Origin: Acidobacteriaceae bacterium
GTDB taxonomy: Bacteria > Acidobacteriota > Terriglobia > Terriglobales > Acidobacteriaceae
Length of the DNA: 64,000 nt
Assembly (NCBI GenBank): GCA_025462735.1
Contig: JAOAPC010000022.1
Span: 62,001-126,000, forward strand
Reading direction: 5' to 3'
Under the pieces are notes generated by a model. It had not been told where the DNA came from. It saw nothing but the letters and a program-made list of their open reading frames with translations, and made no database searches. Position numbers and translations under genes: made by a program. Position 1 is the first letter of the stretch. The number at the start of each line of letters is the position of its first letter. Positions 43,441 to 52,084 of the stretch are shown piece after piece.

Positions 43441-44145
43441 ATGTTTCCCATTCGCGACGACCAGCCTCGATACAGCACGCCTGTGGTGAATTACTTCATT
43501 ATTGGGCTGAACACGCTCGTGTTTTTGTTTGAGCTTTCGGTGCAGGTGCAGGGGCCGCGTGCGTTCGAGGCGTTGGTATTTCAGTTCGGAGTCGTGCCAG
43601 AGCATTTCGCGCGGGCGCTTGCTGGCTCAACGTACTATCCGATTCCGGCAACGTTGTTGACGGTCCTGACCTCGATGTTTCTGCACGGCGGCTGGCTGCA
43701 CATCATTTCCAATATGTGGTTTTTGTGGATCTTTGGGGACAACATAGAAGATTACCTGGGGCATTTTGCTTATCTGATTTTTTATTTGATTTGCGGAGTG
43801 GCGGCCGCGGTCACACAGATTGCGTTAAATCCGGGGTCGACGATTCCGACGGTCGGGGCGAGCGGGGCAATTGCGGGAGTGATGGGCGCCTATATTTTGC
43901 TGTATCCGAGGGCGCGAGTGCTGACCCTCGTTGTACTCATCGTGTTCTTCACCTTTTGGTGGATACCGGCGTGGGTTTTTCTTGGCTATTGGTTCCTGAT
44001 CCAATTTGCCGAGGCCAGCTTGACCGCGCATCAGGCCACGGCGGGAATCGCCTTTGGGGCGCATGTGGGCGGATTCGTGACGGGCATGATTTTGATCAAA
44101 CTTTTTCCCAAGAGGACGCGAAGCCCGCGCTACGGTAGCTGGTGA
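43441..44145 (+). CDS. Rhomboid-family intramembrane serine protease
   Basis: A 234-residue membrane protease with six or so helices. The catalytic Ser is in GASGAIAGVMGAY and the His in AHVGGFVTGM. LHGGWLHIISNMWFLWIFGD supplies the conserved region around the oxyanion site. It cleaves substrates within their membrane segments; targets cannot be inferred. The ATG follows directly on the inverted repeat. Confidence 0.92.
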   Translation: MFPIRDDQPRYSTPVVNYFIIGLNTLVFLFELSVQVQGPRAFEALVFQFGVVPEHFARALAGSTYYPIPATLLTVLTSMFLHGGWLHIISNMWFLWIFGDNIEDYLGHFAYLIFYLICGVAAAVTQIALNPGSTIPTVGASGAIAGVMGAYILLYPRARVLTLVVLIVFFTFWWIPAWVFLGYWFLIQFAEASLTAHQATAGIAFGAHVGGFVTGMILIKLFPKRTRSPRYGSW

Positions 44146-44248
44146 GAAAAGCTGTGGTTAGTGGTCAGTGCGGCCAGGGCCGTGGCTCAACCAACACTAC
44201 CAGGGGTCTCTAAATCCCGATGTGGAAGGGTCGAAATCACTGTGGCCT

Positions 44249-44626
44249 TTATCGAAGGCCACCGGTTGTACGGGGTAGGTAGAAGAAAACCCCCCACACA
44301 AACAGGCCGGCAAGAGCGAGTATGAGCGCGCACGCACAGATGCAGAGGAGCGAAAATAGCGCACGCATCTGATGTCCTGCAGAGAAAGACCTGACAAGCA
44401 GGACAATTGCTCCCACGGGCAGCACGAGCGAGAGTAGGAGGCCGAGTGTCACATAGGCCTCGGCCAAACCACCCGCCATCGCGGCGAGGCCGGTGGCCTT
44501 TTCCGCGGATATTCCCTTGAAGGCGTTGAAAAACACAATAACGAATGGAATGGAGAGAGTGCCGGTGAGGACTGTCCCCCAAAAGAAAGACTTTCTCTTG
44601 CGGTCGTGGCTAAAGCTATCGTCCAT
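44249..44626 (-). CDS. Hypothetical membrane protein
   Basis: A 125-residue protein with about three membrane helices (FFWGTVLTGTLSIPFVIVFF, EAYVTLGLLLSLVLPVGAIV and ALFSLLCICACALILALAGL). The start is either ATG 44626 or GTG 44647; neither has a clear Shine-Dalgarno. The stop lies inside GTGGCCTTtatcgAAGGCCAC, a perfect hairpin at 44241-44261. No family recognised. Confidence 0.5.
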   Translation of the reverse strand: MDDSFSHDRKRKSFFWGTVLTGTLSIPFVIVFFNAFKGISAEKATGLAAMAGGLAEAYVTLGLLLSLVLPVGAIVLLVRSFSAGHQMRALFSLLCICACALILALAGLFVWGVFFYLPRTTGGLR

Positions 44627-44789
44627 CTCGGGCCTAGAGATTGTCACAGGGTCGGACAGAAATCAAGCGTCTAGCTTCGTCTATTCACGAGGTCGGTTGG
44701 CGCGCTTGTCTGCCGAGTCTTCCACTTCTAGCCGTCGATCACTGAGCATTATCCTCTGATCACTTCTTTGCCCCTTCTATAATAAAAGT

Positions 44790-45404
44790 GTGAGCGCAAC
44801 GGCGAAACAACTAGCGTCGGCTGACTTCCCTACCCGCTGGGGACAGTTTCGGATCTACGGGTTTCGGCTTAATCCGGTGGGGAATGGAAAGCCTGAAGAG
44901 GCAGTGGCGCTGGTAATGGGCGATGTGCACACTTCACCGCCGCTGGTCCGGATTCATTCGCAGTGCCTTACGGGCGATGTCTTCGGATCATTACGATGTG
45001 ACTGCCGGCAGCAACTAGAGATGGCGCTCACCATGATCGCGGGCGAAGGCGCAGGCATTTTGATTTACGAGCAGCAGGAAGGGCGAGGCATTGGCTTAAT
45101 GCCTAAGCTGCAAGCGTACGAGCTGCAGGACTCGGGGCTGGACACAGTAGAGGCAAATGAAAAGCTGGGGTTCAAGGCCGATCACCGCGAGTTCGCCTTG
45201 CCGGCCGAGATGCTGAAGGTGTTGGGCGTAAAAAAAGTGCGGCTGCTTTCGAATAACCCGGACAAAGTTGCTGCCCTGGAGCGGGCTGGGATTCAGGTCA
45301 CGGAGCGGATACCGTGCGAAGTCGTGCCCAGTGAGCATGCGGCGGATTATCTGCGTACGAAGAAAGAAAAACTGGGGCATCTGTTTACTGAACAGGGCTC
45401 GTAG
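44790..45404 (+). CDS. ribA: GTP cyclohydrolase II
   Basis: First step of riboflavin synthesis: GTP to 2,5-diamino-6-ribosylamino-4(3H)-pyrimidinone 5'-phosphate, formate and pyrophosphate. The 204-residue stand-alone form has the zinc cysteines in HSQCLTGDVFGSLRCDC and EQQEGRGIGLMPKLQAYELQ. A RibB domain is absent. GTG start at 44790. PolX follows 57 bases downstream on the same strand. Confidence 0.94.
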   Translation: MSATAKQLASADFPTRWGQFRIYGFRLNPVGNGKPEEAVALVMGDVHTSPPLVRIHSQCLTGDVFGSLRCDCRQQLEMALTMIAGEGAGILIYEQQEGRGIGLMPKLQAYELQDSGLDTVEANEKLGFKADHREFALPAEMLKVLGVKKVRLLSNNPDKVAALERAGIQVTERIPCEVVPSEHAADYLRTKKEKLGHLFTEQGS

Positions 45405-45461
45405 TTGCCATCGGGACGCTCTGCTCTGCACAATCAACTTGGGTTGATTTAGTCTTTTCTG

Positions 45462-47210
45462 GTGGATAACAAATCCATCGCCGGGATCCTTTACGAAACC
45501 GCCGACCTGCTGGAAGTGGATGGTCAGGATTCGTTTCGTATCCGCTCTTATCGCAATGCGGCGGAAGCCATAGAAGCGCTCCCACAACAGATTACCGACC
45601 TGATCGAAGATCCCAAGCAGGTGCTGGCCATTCCGGGCATCGGCAAAGGCATGCTCCACAACTTAAACGAAATGTTGCACGAGGGACGGCTGTCGCTGCA
45701 TGCGGAGATGCTGAAAAAATACCGGCCGTCGATGCTCGATCTGCTTAAGGTGCAGGGACTTGGGCCGAAGACGGTTGCATTGATCTGGAGCGCGTACCAG
45801 GTTTGCGATCTGGAGGGAGTGGAGCAATTAGCGCGGGAGGGCAAAATTCGCGAACTGCCGCGCATGGGAGAGAAGCATGAGCAGAAGCTGCTGAAGGCGA
45901 TTGAAGATTATCGCAGGATTGCCGGGCGGTTTTTGCTCAGTGTGGCAGAGATACAAGCGGAGAAAATCGCTGAACATTTGAAGGATTATCCAGGTGTTGA
46001 AAGGGCAATTCCGGCCGGGTCGCTTCGGCGAGGACGAGAGACGGTTAGCGATCTCGACATTCTGGTCACGGGGCCGGCATGCGGTGATGATGGGGAACGC
46101 GAAAAGCTGATTGAGCACATCATCAAGCTTCCGGGACTGATGGAGATCATTGCGCGGGGCGAAAACAAAGTGAGTTTCCGTTTGCGCGGGGGAATGCAGG
46201 TTGACGTGCGATTTCTTCCGCCCGAGTCATTCGGTGCGGCGATGCAGTATTTCACCGGATCGAAGGGGCACAATGTTGCGCTGCGGCAACGGGCGCTGAA
46301 GCTGGGCTATACGCTGAACGAATACAGCCTAGCCAAGCTGGATGATCAGCAAGTAGTGGCTGGAAAATCGGAAGAAGAAATTTATGCGGCGCTCAAGTTG
46401 GACTACATTCCTCCGGAGATGCGGGAGAATTGTGGCGAGATCGATGCCGCGGAGAAACATGCGTTGCCGCGGTTAGTCACGGAAAAAGACCTGCAGGGCG
46501 ACGTGCATATGCACACCATCGAGACCGACGGGCGAAACACGATCGTGGAGATGGCGGAAGCGGCCCGCGAACGCGGGTACAAGTACATGGCCATCACTGA
46601 CCATTCGAAGAACCTGGCTTTCGCGAACGGCCTGGACGATGTTCGCGCGGTTGAACACATTCGGCGAATTCGGACGACTGGAGAAAAGATCGAAGGCATC
46701 CGGATTTTTGCCGGGATTGAAGTGGATATTCTGGCCGATGGCTCGCTGGATCTTTCCGACTCAGTGCTGGAACAGATGGATCTGGTGATCGCCAGCGTGC
46801 ACTCCCACTTCAATCAAACAGCGGAAGAAATGACGACACGATTGCTGAAGACGATTGAGAACCCTAATGTTTCGATTATTGGGCATCCGACCGGCCGAAT
46901 TCTGTTGCGACGCGATGCTTATGCATATGACATGGATGCGGTGCTGCAGGCTGCCGCTCGAAATAAGGTCGCAATGGAGTTGAATGCTTATCCGGACCGG
47001 CTTGATCTTTGCGACCGGCACCTCAGAATGGCGAAGCAGCACGGAGTGAAGATCGTGATCAACACCGACTCCCACCACACCTCGCACATGGAGAAGATCC
47101 GCTATGGAGTGCTGCAAGCGAGGCGGGCGTGGCTTACGGCGGAGGATGTGCTGAATACATTGCCGGTGGATCGATTCGCTAAGGCGATGAAACACGACTG
47201 GCCAGAGTGA
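45462..47210 (+). CDS. polX: DNA polymerase X with PHP domain
   Basis: A 582-residue family X DNA polymerase with a C-terminal PHP phosphoesterase, acting in base-excision-type repair. The N-terminal HhH region (LAIPGIGKGMLHNLNEML, GLGPKTVALIW) binds DNA. The nucleotidyltransferase motif GSLRRGRETVSDLDILV and a later DVRF supply catalytic Asp residues. The PHP part shows DVHMHTIETDGRNT, ITDHSKN, HPTGRILLRRD and NTDSHHTSHM metal ligands. GTG start; length agrees with bacterial PolX. Confidence 0.95.
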   Translation: MDNKSIAGILYETADLLEVDGQDSFRIRSYRNAAEAIEALPQQITDLIEDPKQVLAIPGIGKGMLHNLNEMLHEGRLSLHAEMLKKYRPSMLDLLKVQGLGPKTVALIWSAYQVCDLEGVEQLAREGKIRELPRMGEKHEQKLLKAIEDYRRIAGRFLLSVAEIQAEKIAEHLKDYPGVERAIPAGSLRRGRETVSDLDILVTGPACGDDGEREKLIEHIIKLPGLMEIIARGENKVSFRLRGGMQVDVRFLPPESFGAAMQYFTGSKGHNVALRQRALKLGYTLNEYSLAKLDDQQVVAGKSEEEIYAALKLDYIPPEMRENCGEIDAAEKHALPRLVTEKDLQGDVHMHTIETDGRNTIVEMAEAARERGYKYMAITDHSKNLAFANGLDDVRAVEHIRRIRTTGEKIEGIRIFAGIEVDILADGSLDLSDSVLEQMDLVIASVHSHFNQTAEEMTTRLLKTIENPNVSIIGHPTGRILLRRDAYAYDMDAVLQAAARNKVAMELNAYPDRLDLCDRHLRMAKQHGVKIVINTDSHHTSHMEKIRYGVLQARRAWLTAEDVLNTLPVDRFAKAMKHDWPE

Positions 47211-47422
47211 TGGCGGACGTGGACGCCGCTATACTCGACTTCATTCTTTTTGTCTTCCCACCGTTCGACCTCGCTCAGGGCAGGCTTTCTCGCACAGAAC
47301 CCGAGAAATGGGGCACCCTCGTTGTGGCGACTCATAGAAACGTCAAGAGCGTCGGAGAAGAATGTCCGACCCACACGGACTACTGGATTCAGCGAGTACA
47401 ATTCCCTGAGCAGGAGGACACC
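47211..47422. repeat. Intergenic repeat block downstream of polX
   Basis: Contains the palindrome CCCACC...TTTCTCGC...GAGAAATGGGGCACC interrupted by the microelement GTTCGACCTCGCTCAGGGCA (47264-47286). A reversed AGAATGTCCGACCCACACGG repeat follows (47358-47379). Confidence 0.65.
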
Positions 47423-48055
47423 ATGTCGAGTCCAACCCCTACGCCTCCACCGGGTCCGGAATCATCAGTCGCAAATCAGCAGACCCAAACCCAGCAGCAA
47501 GCCCAAGCTCAGCAGACCGGTCCGAATCAGCAAACCGATTTCGACATTGGTGAGGAATACGGAACCGCACGCAAGAATCTTCCTCCGGCCGGAATCGTGG
47601 CTATCTGCATTGCGGTCGTGTTGGTGATCGCGGCTGCTTATTCTCTGACGCACCGGGCACACGCGCTCTCGTCAGGATCGATCGACGAGGTGGTGCCACT
47701 GGCCATGCCGGGACAAGATATGGTGATGGTCGCGATTAATGTCACCGTGCAGAATAATTCCGACAAGCCTTCCTGGATACACACTATTCAGGCCTCGCTG
47801 GATACTGGGAGCAATAAATTGACCGACGAAGCGGCCCCGGCTGTGGACGCGCAGCGATATTTTCAGGCATTCCCCGATCTCAAGCAGCACGCTCTTCCCA
47901 TCCTGACGACGGAAACAAGATTGAATCCCGGAGACAAGACCTCGGGCACGGTTGTTGTCAGTTTTCCGGTGACGGCCGAGGCCTTTGCCGCGCGCAAATC
48001 TCTGAGCGTGACTGTTGCGCCGTACAACGAGCTGCCGGTGGTCATCACGAAGTAG
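47423..48055 (+). CDS. Hypothetical membrane-anchored protein with Gln/Pro-rich N terminus
   Basis: A 210-residue protein. The cytoplasmic N terminus is low complexity (Pro-rich then NQQTQTQQQAQAQQTGPNQQ). One membrane helix follows (GIVAICIAVVLVIAAAYSL), then an external beta-rich domain with MVMVAINVTVQNNSDKPSWI, similar in style to FxLYD-type domains. ATG 47423 has AGGAGG upstream. The frame's earlier region (from 47207) is repeat DNA and is not taken as coding. Confidence 0.65.
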   Translation: MSSPTPTPPPGPESSVANQQTQTQQQAQAQQTGPNQQTDFDIGEEYGTARKNLPPAGIVAICIAVVLVIAAAYSLTHRAHALSSGSIDEVVPLAMPGQDMVMVAINVTVQNNSDKPSWIHTIQASLDTGSNKLTDEAAPAVDAQRYFQAFPDLKQHALPILTTETRLNPGDKTSGTVVVSFPVTAEAFAARKSLSVTVAPYNELPVVITK

Positions 48056-48114
48056 TGATAGTGACTAGCGGTCACTGTGAGCCGCTGACTTCTACCCACT
48101 GACCACCTATCTGA

Positions 48115-48642
48115 TTACTCGTGTTTCGGAATATGCTTCCGGCGCGCGAGATGATTGTGCGCGGTGGGGTTCAGGTCGTCGTACTTAAGAAGGCTGATCG
48201 AGCCGTCCACTTCGAGTACTCCCAGCGCGACATCGTGGTAGGCAGTAATGCCGTGCTCGCGCAGGGCCCTTTCCAGTTCATCCATGCTGACGTGCTCCTT
48301 CGCCATGTGCGCAAGGATCACTTCGCCGTCGTGAATCAGCAGGCTAGGTTGGCCTTGAACGAACTTGCGAAAACGGCGGTTGGCACCGGAGTACTCGGCA
48401 ATGAGGTAGTTCATCAGCAGCAGAGTGAGCGCTGCGACAATTCCCCCCGCGAGCGAAGTGTCTGGGCCGGTCATGGCGTTCTGCACGGAATTGCTGAGAA
48501 GAAGTAACAAGGTCAGATCGAAGGGAGTCATCTGGCCAACCTCGCGTTTGCCGCTGAGGCGTACTCCGATCAGGACGACTAGATAAATTACGAAGGTGCG
48601 GAGAAAAATTTCGCCGAGGGCGTGCAGCTGTGGCGGAAGCAT
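48115..48642 (-). CDS. DUF421 (YetF-like) membrane protein
   Basis: A 175-residue protein with three membrane helices and the DUF421 signature: LIGVRLSGKREVGQMTPFDL, VQGQPSLLIHDGEVI and a soluble C-terminal domain with MDELERALREHGI and VDGSISLLKYDDL. The function of the family is unknown. The ATG is at 48642 with no strong ribosome site. Convergent with the preceding plus-strand gene. Confidence 0.85.
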   Translation of the reverse strand: MLPPQLHALGEIFLRTFVIYLVVLIGVRLSGKREVGQMTPFDLTLLLLLSNSVQNAMTGPDTSLAGGIVAALTLLLMNYLIAEYSGANRRFRKFVQGQPSLLIHDGEVILAHMAKEHVSMDELERALREHGITAYHDVALGVLEVDGSISLLKYDDLNPTAHNHLARRKHIPKHE

Positions 48643-48701
48643 TCAGTAATTAAACGATGGCGCCTAGAATACAAAAGTACCATTAGTGGCACGCGCCTAA
48701 A

Positions 48702-48740
48702 AGTAAATAAAAGCGCGAGAGGTTTGCACCTCCCGCGCTA
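48702..48740 (-). terminator. Intrinsic terminator of the PEGA-domain gene
   Basis: On the minus strand AGCGCGGGAGGTGCAAACCT then CTCGCGCT forms a stem of about 11 pairs (48712-48739) followed by TTTTATTTACTTTT. It lies 22 bases after the stop of the PEGA protein. Confidence 0.75.
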
Positions 48741-48761
48741 TGCCCTCAAAACGACCAGCAA

Positions 48762-49169
48762 TTATGGTTGCGCTTGCGGCTGGGCGATGACCCGCAGGTC
48801 GGGGTTCAAATGCAAGGTCTTGCCTGCGGCGACGTAGACTTTCTTGTCAAACTGCGTTCGTCCGGGCGCGCGAACCTCAATGTCGTAGCTACCTGGCCGG
48901 AGATTCATGGTTTTAAGTTTTCCTACCGTGCCAGCATAAGCGCCATTGATGTACACCTCTGCATCTTTAACACTGGTGTCGAACTTCACCTCGCCAGTAG
49001 CTGGAGCACCGTACCCATAACCGTAATAACCGTACGGATATGGTTCCCAGTAAGGCGAGTACCAGCCCCATCCAAAGCGTGGTCCGACGAAGACACCAAC
49101 ACGTGCTGAAGCCGCAAGAGGCGCCATCAGCAGCAGAGCCGTCATACCTATCATTACTAACTTTTTCAT
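48762..49169 (-). CDS. Exported PEGA-domain protein
   Basis: A 135-residue protein with signal peptide MKKLVMIGMTALLLMAPLAA, a Gly/Tyr/Pro-rich linker (WEPYPYGYYGYGYG), and a PEGA domain (EVKFDTSVKDAEVYINGAYA, MNLRPGSYDIEVRAPG). PEGA domains occur on bacterial surface proteins, but their binding partners are largely unknown. A strong intrinsic terminator follows. Confidence 0.82.
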   Translation of the reverse strand: MKKLVMIGMTALLLMAPLAASARVGVFVGPRFGWGWYSPYWEPYPYGYYGYGYGAPATGEVKFDTSVKDAEVYINGAYAGTVGKLKTMNLRPGSYDIEVRAPGRTQFDKKVYVAAGKTLHLNPDLRVIAQPQAQP

Positions 49170-49309
49170 AGCACCCCTCCTAGAAAATTAGATGCCCTAG
49201 CATCCCGTTTCCATCGTAAAGAAGAGTAAAACCGATGGACGTCGCTGGTTGTCCGAAAGCAAACATCGGTTGCCACGTCTCACATTCTGCCGCTATGCTC
49301 TTGTGACCG

Positions 49310-50170
49310 ATGCTCTCTTCAACGCTCGACATACTTGCTATCGCCGCGCACCGCGATGATGTTGAACAGACCTGCGGCGGCACGCTGCTGAAAATGGCTG
49401 GGCTTGGACATCGGACCGGTATTCTTGATCTGACGCGCGGCGAGATGGGCACAAGAGGAACTGCCGAGGATCGCGCGCGTGAGGCGGCGGAGGCCGCGAG
49501 AATCCTGCAAGTTTCCTGGCGCGAGGCGCTGAATATTCCTGACGGTCGTGTTGAGAACACGTGGGAGAATCGTCTGAAGGTGGCGCGGGCGATTCGCCTA
49601 ACTCGGCCGCGGGTGGTGATACTTCCCTACTGGGAGGGACGGCATCCGGACCATTACACGGCGTCGAAGCTTGGGTACGAGGCGTGTTTTCTGGCGGGCC
49701 TGGCGAAATTAGCCATCAGCCCCTTCGACTCCACTCAGGGCAGGCGTGAGCCATCAGCCGTCAGCTCAGAAGAGTCGGATTTCAGGAAAGTGGCGTCGGC
49801 GGTGGCGAGCGTTGTGGCTGGAGAAAAACAACACGATCGCGAGTCACACGCGGGCGAGGCGCCCGCGCCACACCGACCTTTCAAAATTATTTATGCGACT
49901 GTGTATTACGACATTCGTCCGACATTCGTAGTTGATATCAGCGAGCAGTTTGAAGCGCGCTTCGAATCGCTGATGGCTTATAAGTCGCAATTCAGCGATC
50001 AGGAAGCCGGCAAAGATCTCTTCCCTGCCCGCGTCGAAATCCGAGCCCGCATCGAAGCCATGGCTCGTTACTACGGAATGCTGGCAGGCGTGACTTACGC
50101 AGAGCCGTTTCTGCAGAAGGAAGTCGGACTGGCGGAGGATGTGACGGCAATTCCGGTGAAGTCGATTTGA
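49310..50170 (+). CDS. bshB1: BshB1-like N-acetylglucosaminyl-malate deacetylase with repeat-derived insertion
   Basis: LmbE/PIG-L-family zinc deacetylase for bacillithiol synthesis. The motif AHRDDVE (usually AHPDDxE) lies near residues 13-19, and LPYWEGRHPDHY and YATVYYDIRPTFVVDISEQF match the BshB1 subgroup. Between LAGLAKL and PHRPFKIIYATVYYD there is an insert of about 50 residues (ISPFDSTQGRREPSAVSSEE...). Its DNA contains the microelement CCTTCGACTCCACTCAGGGC (49722-49741) and the palindrome shared with the ABC exporter, so it is a repeat captured in frame. The insert sits in a loop region and the flanking core is intact. Confidence 0.82.
   Translation: MLSSTLDILAIAAHRDDVEQTCGGTLLKMAGLGHRTGILDLTRGEMGTRGTAEDRAREAAEAARILQVSWREALNIPDGRVENTWENRLKVARAIRLTRPRVVILPYWEGRHPDHYTASKLGYEACFLAGLAKLAISPFDSTQGRREPSAVSSEESDFRKVASAVASVVAGEKQHDRESHAGEAPAPHRPFKIIYATVYYDIRPTFVVDISEQFEARFESLMAYKSQFSDQEAGKDLFPARVEIRARIEAMARYYGMLAGVTYAEPFLQKEVGLAEDVTAIPVKSI
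49720..49870. repeat. Repeat DNA inserted in frame within bshB1
   Basis: AGCCATCAGC occurs at both sides of the microelement (about 49712 and 49750). A GCGGGCGAGGCGCCCGCG palindrome lies at 49845-49862. The stretch codes through without a stop. Confidence 0.65.
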
Positions 50171-50217
50171 CGGTTTCCTGCTCGGGCTTCGCCCTCGCGT
50201 TTGCCTAGGCGCCTCGT

Positions 50218-50268
50218 TCACCCAGGGCTCACGCCCTGGGCTATTTAAATGTCGCCCCTTCGGGGCTC
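50218..50268. repeat. Double-hairpin intergenic repeat
   Basis: CCCAGGGCTCACGCCCTGGG followed 12 bases later by GCCCCTTCGGGGC, two perfect hairpins in series between the deacetylase gene and the next gene. A REP-like element. Confidence 0.6.
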
Positions 50269-50365
50269 TGGTATGGCCACATCTTTTCGTGAATAACGCA
50301 ACGCGGAGCAATCAGCCGTCAAAAGCTATGCGGCCTGAGGAAATCCCCAATAGAACGGAGAATCC

Positions 50366-50830
50366 ATGAGCGACAAGGTATTGATAGATCACCTCAAGGA
50401 GTTTCATGCGAAGGCGGACACGAGCAATTTCAACGTGCTGGATTTTGTCGGGGCGTTCGGAAATCCATTGGAGGCGCTAGCCTATTCGTATCTCTTCTGG
50501 CTAGACTTCATAGAATTCGAAGGTATGATTTTTCTCAATGACTTAGTGGAGGACGAAGAAGATCGTTCGCAAATTCGTCGCGCTCTCGCTAAGTTTCCGA
50601 CACGCAAAGAGGTCGAACAGTCTTTCAATCAATTTGAGATTCCGAGTTCCTTCTTCTCGGCTGGGCTTTCCACCGCGACCGATGAGGAACATGCATGTCT
50701 AGCGCAGCGAATAGCGGAAATGTGGGAAGCACGGTTGGCGCGACTGTTTCCAAGTAAGAAATGCGTCGTTGAGGTTCAGTCACCTGAGGAGACCAACGAA
50801 GGGCTGACCATAGTCGTGTATCAGGCATAG
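50366..50830 (+). CDS. Hypothetical protein
   Basis: A 154-residue acidic soluble protein (LEALAYSYLFWLDFIEFEGM, LVEDEEDRSQIRRALAKFPT, MWEARLARLFPSKKCVVEVQ). No domain recognised. ATG 50366 has GGAG upstream. A strong hairpin at 50932-50966 follows and may end its transcript as well as that of the convergent gene. Confidence 0.6.
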   Translation: MSDKVLIDHLKEFHAKADTSNFNVLDFVGAFGNPLEALAYSYLFWLDFIEFEGMIFLNDLVEDEEDRSQIRRALAKFPTRKEVEQSFNQFEIPSSFFSAGLSTATDEEHACLAQRIAEMWEARLARLFPSKKCVVEVQSPEETNEGLTIVVYQA

Positions 50831-50921
50831 AGGCACGTATTCCATCCCCATGTTCCAGGTGTCCCGAATTCCGCTTTAAATGCGGCCATTTATATGCGAT
50901 TTGAAGACGCGGCTTGACCTA

Positions 50922-50975
50922 ATAGATCAAAAACCCCATCCTGTCGCAAAGAACCCGACAAGGATGGGGCACCCA
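50922..50975. terminator. Bidirectional intrinsic terminator
   Basis: CCCCATCCTGTCG and CGACAAGGATGGGG form a stem of 13 or so pairs, with AAAAA before it and a TTTTT run after it. It can stop transcription on both strands, mainly the minus-strand DUF1326 gene at 50999 (GGGGTTTTTTGATC). Confidence 0.8.
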
Positions 50976-50998
50976 TTTTTAGTTATTTGGTGTAATTC

Positions 50999-51781
50999 TT
51001 ACTCCGGTTTCATACCCATGTCTTGAATCATCTTCTTCTGTTCTGCCGTCCAGGTGCCGGACATGTCGCCGTGCTGCATCAGGAGTTTCTTCTGGTCGTA
51101 CATTGCTTTGGTGGTGTGGAACTCTTTTACATTGGCTTGATGACCCGAGAGGTCCCATTCGCCGACGCCTTTGTCGTGGTACTTAAACACGACATTGTCG
51201 ACGTAGGTGATCTTGTTGCCCCAAAGGTCCATTGCGGGGACCACATGCTCGGGCTTGCCAGCCGCGTCCCGCTTCATCACGCCCTTTTCTTCCAGAATGT
51301 CGGGAACGGTTAGCGTGTACGTGTTCTTATCGGGCGAGACTTTGAAGTCAATGTCTACCATCTTCACGCCGACGACATGCGGAGGGTTCCAGCCGAACAT
51401 GAAACTCAGCATTTCATTGAATGCCTTCTGCTGTTCCGCAGTGGAGCTCTTGTCAAAGTACGCGGTGCCGTGAACTTTGCTGGCATCGGGATCGATGAGA
51501 TCTCCGATGAGTACCGCTTTGAAGCCACTCATATCAACTTTTCCGTAGTGGCCATGTTTGATGTACGTGAAATCGGCAGCGTCACAACTGCCGTGATCTG
51601 GATGCCCATTCGACCGGCACGGGCAGCCGTAAGCGGTGCACTGGCATTCCGTCATGCTGATACCTTGCACGTCAAAATCTGGGATCTGCTTGGGGACGCT
51701 CTTGGCTTCATCCGCGGCGATCGCCAGGCCGGAAAATGCCAACGCAAACGTAAGCAGACTTGCGATCCGTAGCACCTTCAT
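50999..51781 (-). CDS. Exported DUF1326-domain protein
   Basis: A 260-residue protein with signal peptide MKVLRIASLLTFALAFSGLA and a DUF1326 domain: MTECQCTAYGCPCRSN, HGSCDAADFTYIKHGHYGKV and VKMVDIDFKVSPDKN. The Cys-rich first motif may bind metal. Function unknown. The C-terminal MQHGDMSGTWTAEQKKMIQD is extra to the domain. Confidence 0.78.
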   Translation of the reverse strand: MKVLRIASLLTFALAFSGLAIAADEAKSVPKQIPDFDVQGISMTECQCTAYGCPCRSNGHPDHGSCDAADFTYIKHGHYGKVDMSGFKAVLIGDLIDPDASKVHGTAYFDKSSTAEQQKAFNEMLSFMFGWNPPHVVGVKMVDIDFKVSPDKNTYTLTVPDILEEKGVMKRDAAGKPEHVVPAMDLWGNKITYVDNVVFKYHDKGVGEWDLSGHQANVKEFHTTKAMYDQKKLLMQHGDMSGTWTAEQKKMIQDMGMKPE

Positions 51782-52084
51782 AGGTCCTCCTGTTTAGGTG
51801 GCTTTCTGAGAGCGTAGAAACTCTACGTCTGTTGAGGGGGACCGTCAAGCAATTACTTGTCAGTTCCAGTGAACCCTTGACGCTTGCAATCAGCCGGACA
51901 GCCCCTTCGCCTTCCCCCTCGACTTCGCTCGGGGCTTCGGCTAATTCAGGGCAGGCTTTGGGCGGCTGTCCCCACATGGCCGGTGCAGCCCCGTGCTTTT
52001 TGTCGGACAAGAGTGTCCGACCCACACCGGCTGTGCGGCCCCACGGGATTGTGCCTAAACTCAACAGTTGATGAGTCTTATTTT
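51782..52084. repeat. 303-base intergenic repeat block
   Basis: Contains the microelement split by 16 bases (CTCGACTTCGCTC...CAGGGCAGGCT, 51919-51958), a TCGGACAAGAGTGTCCGACC repeat continuing CACAC (52002-52027), and CGGTGCAGCC/GGCTGTGCGG inverted arms around it. It should also contain the promoter of the DUF1326 gene. No gene seen. Confidence 0.6.

Noticed and set aside
47207-47422. Extension of the membrane-anchored protein to 47207
   Set aside because: This stretch is repeat DNA (FDLAQG-type peptide); ATG 47423 has a proper AGGAGG site.
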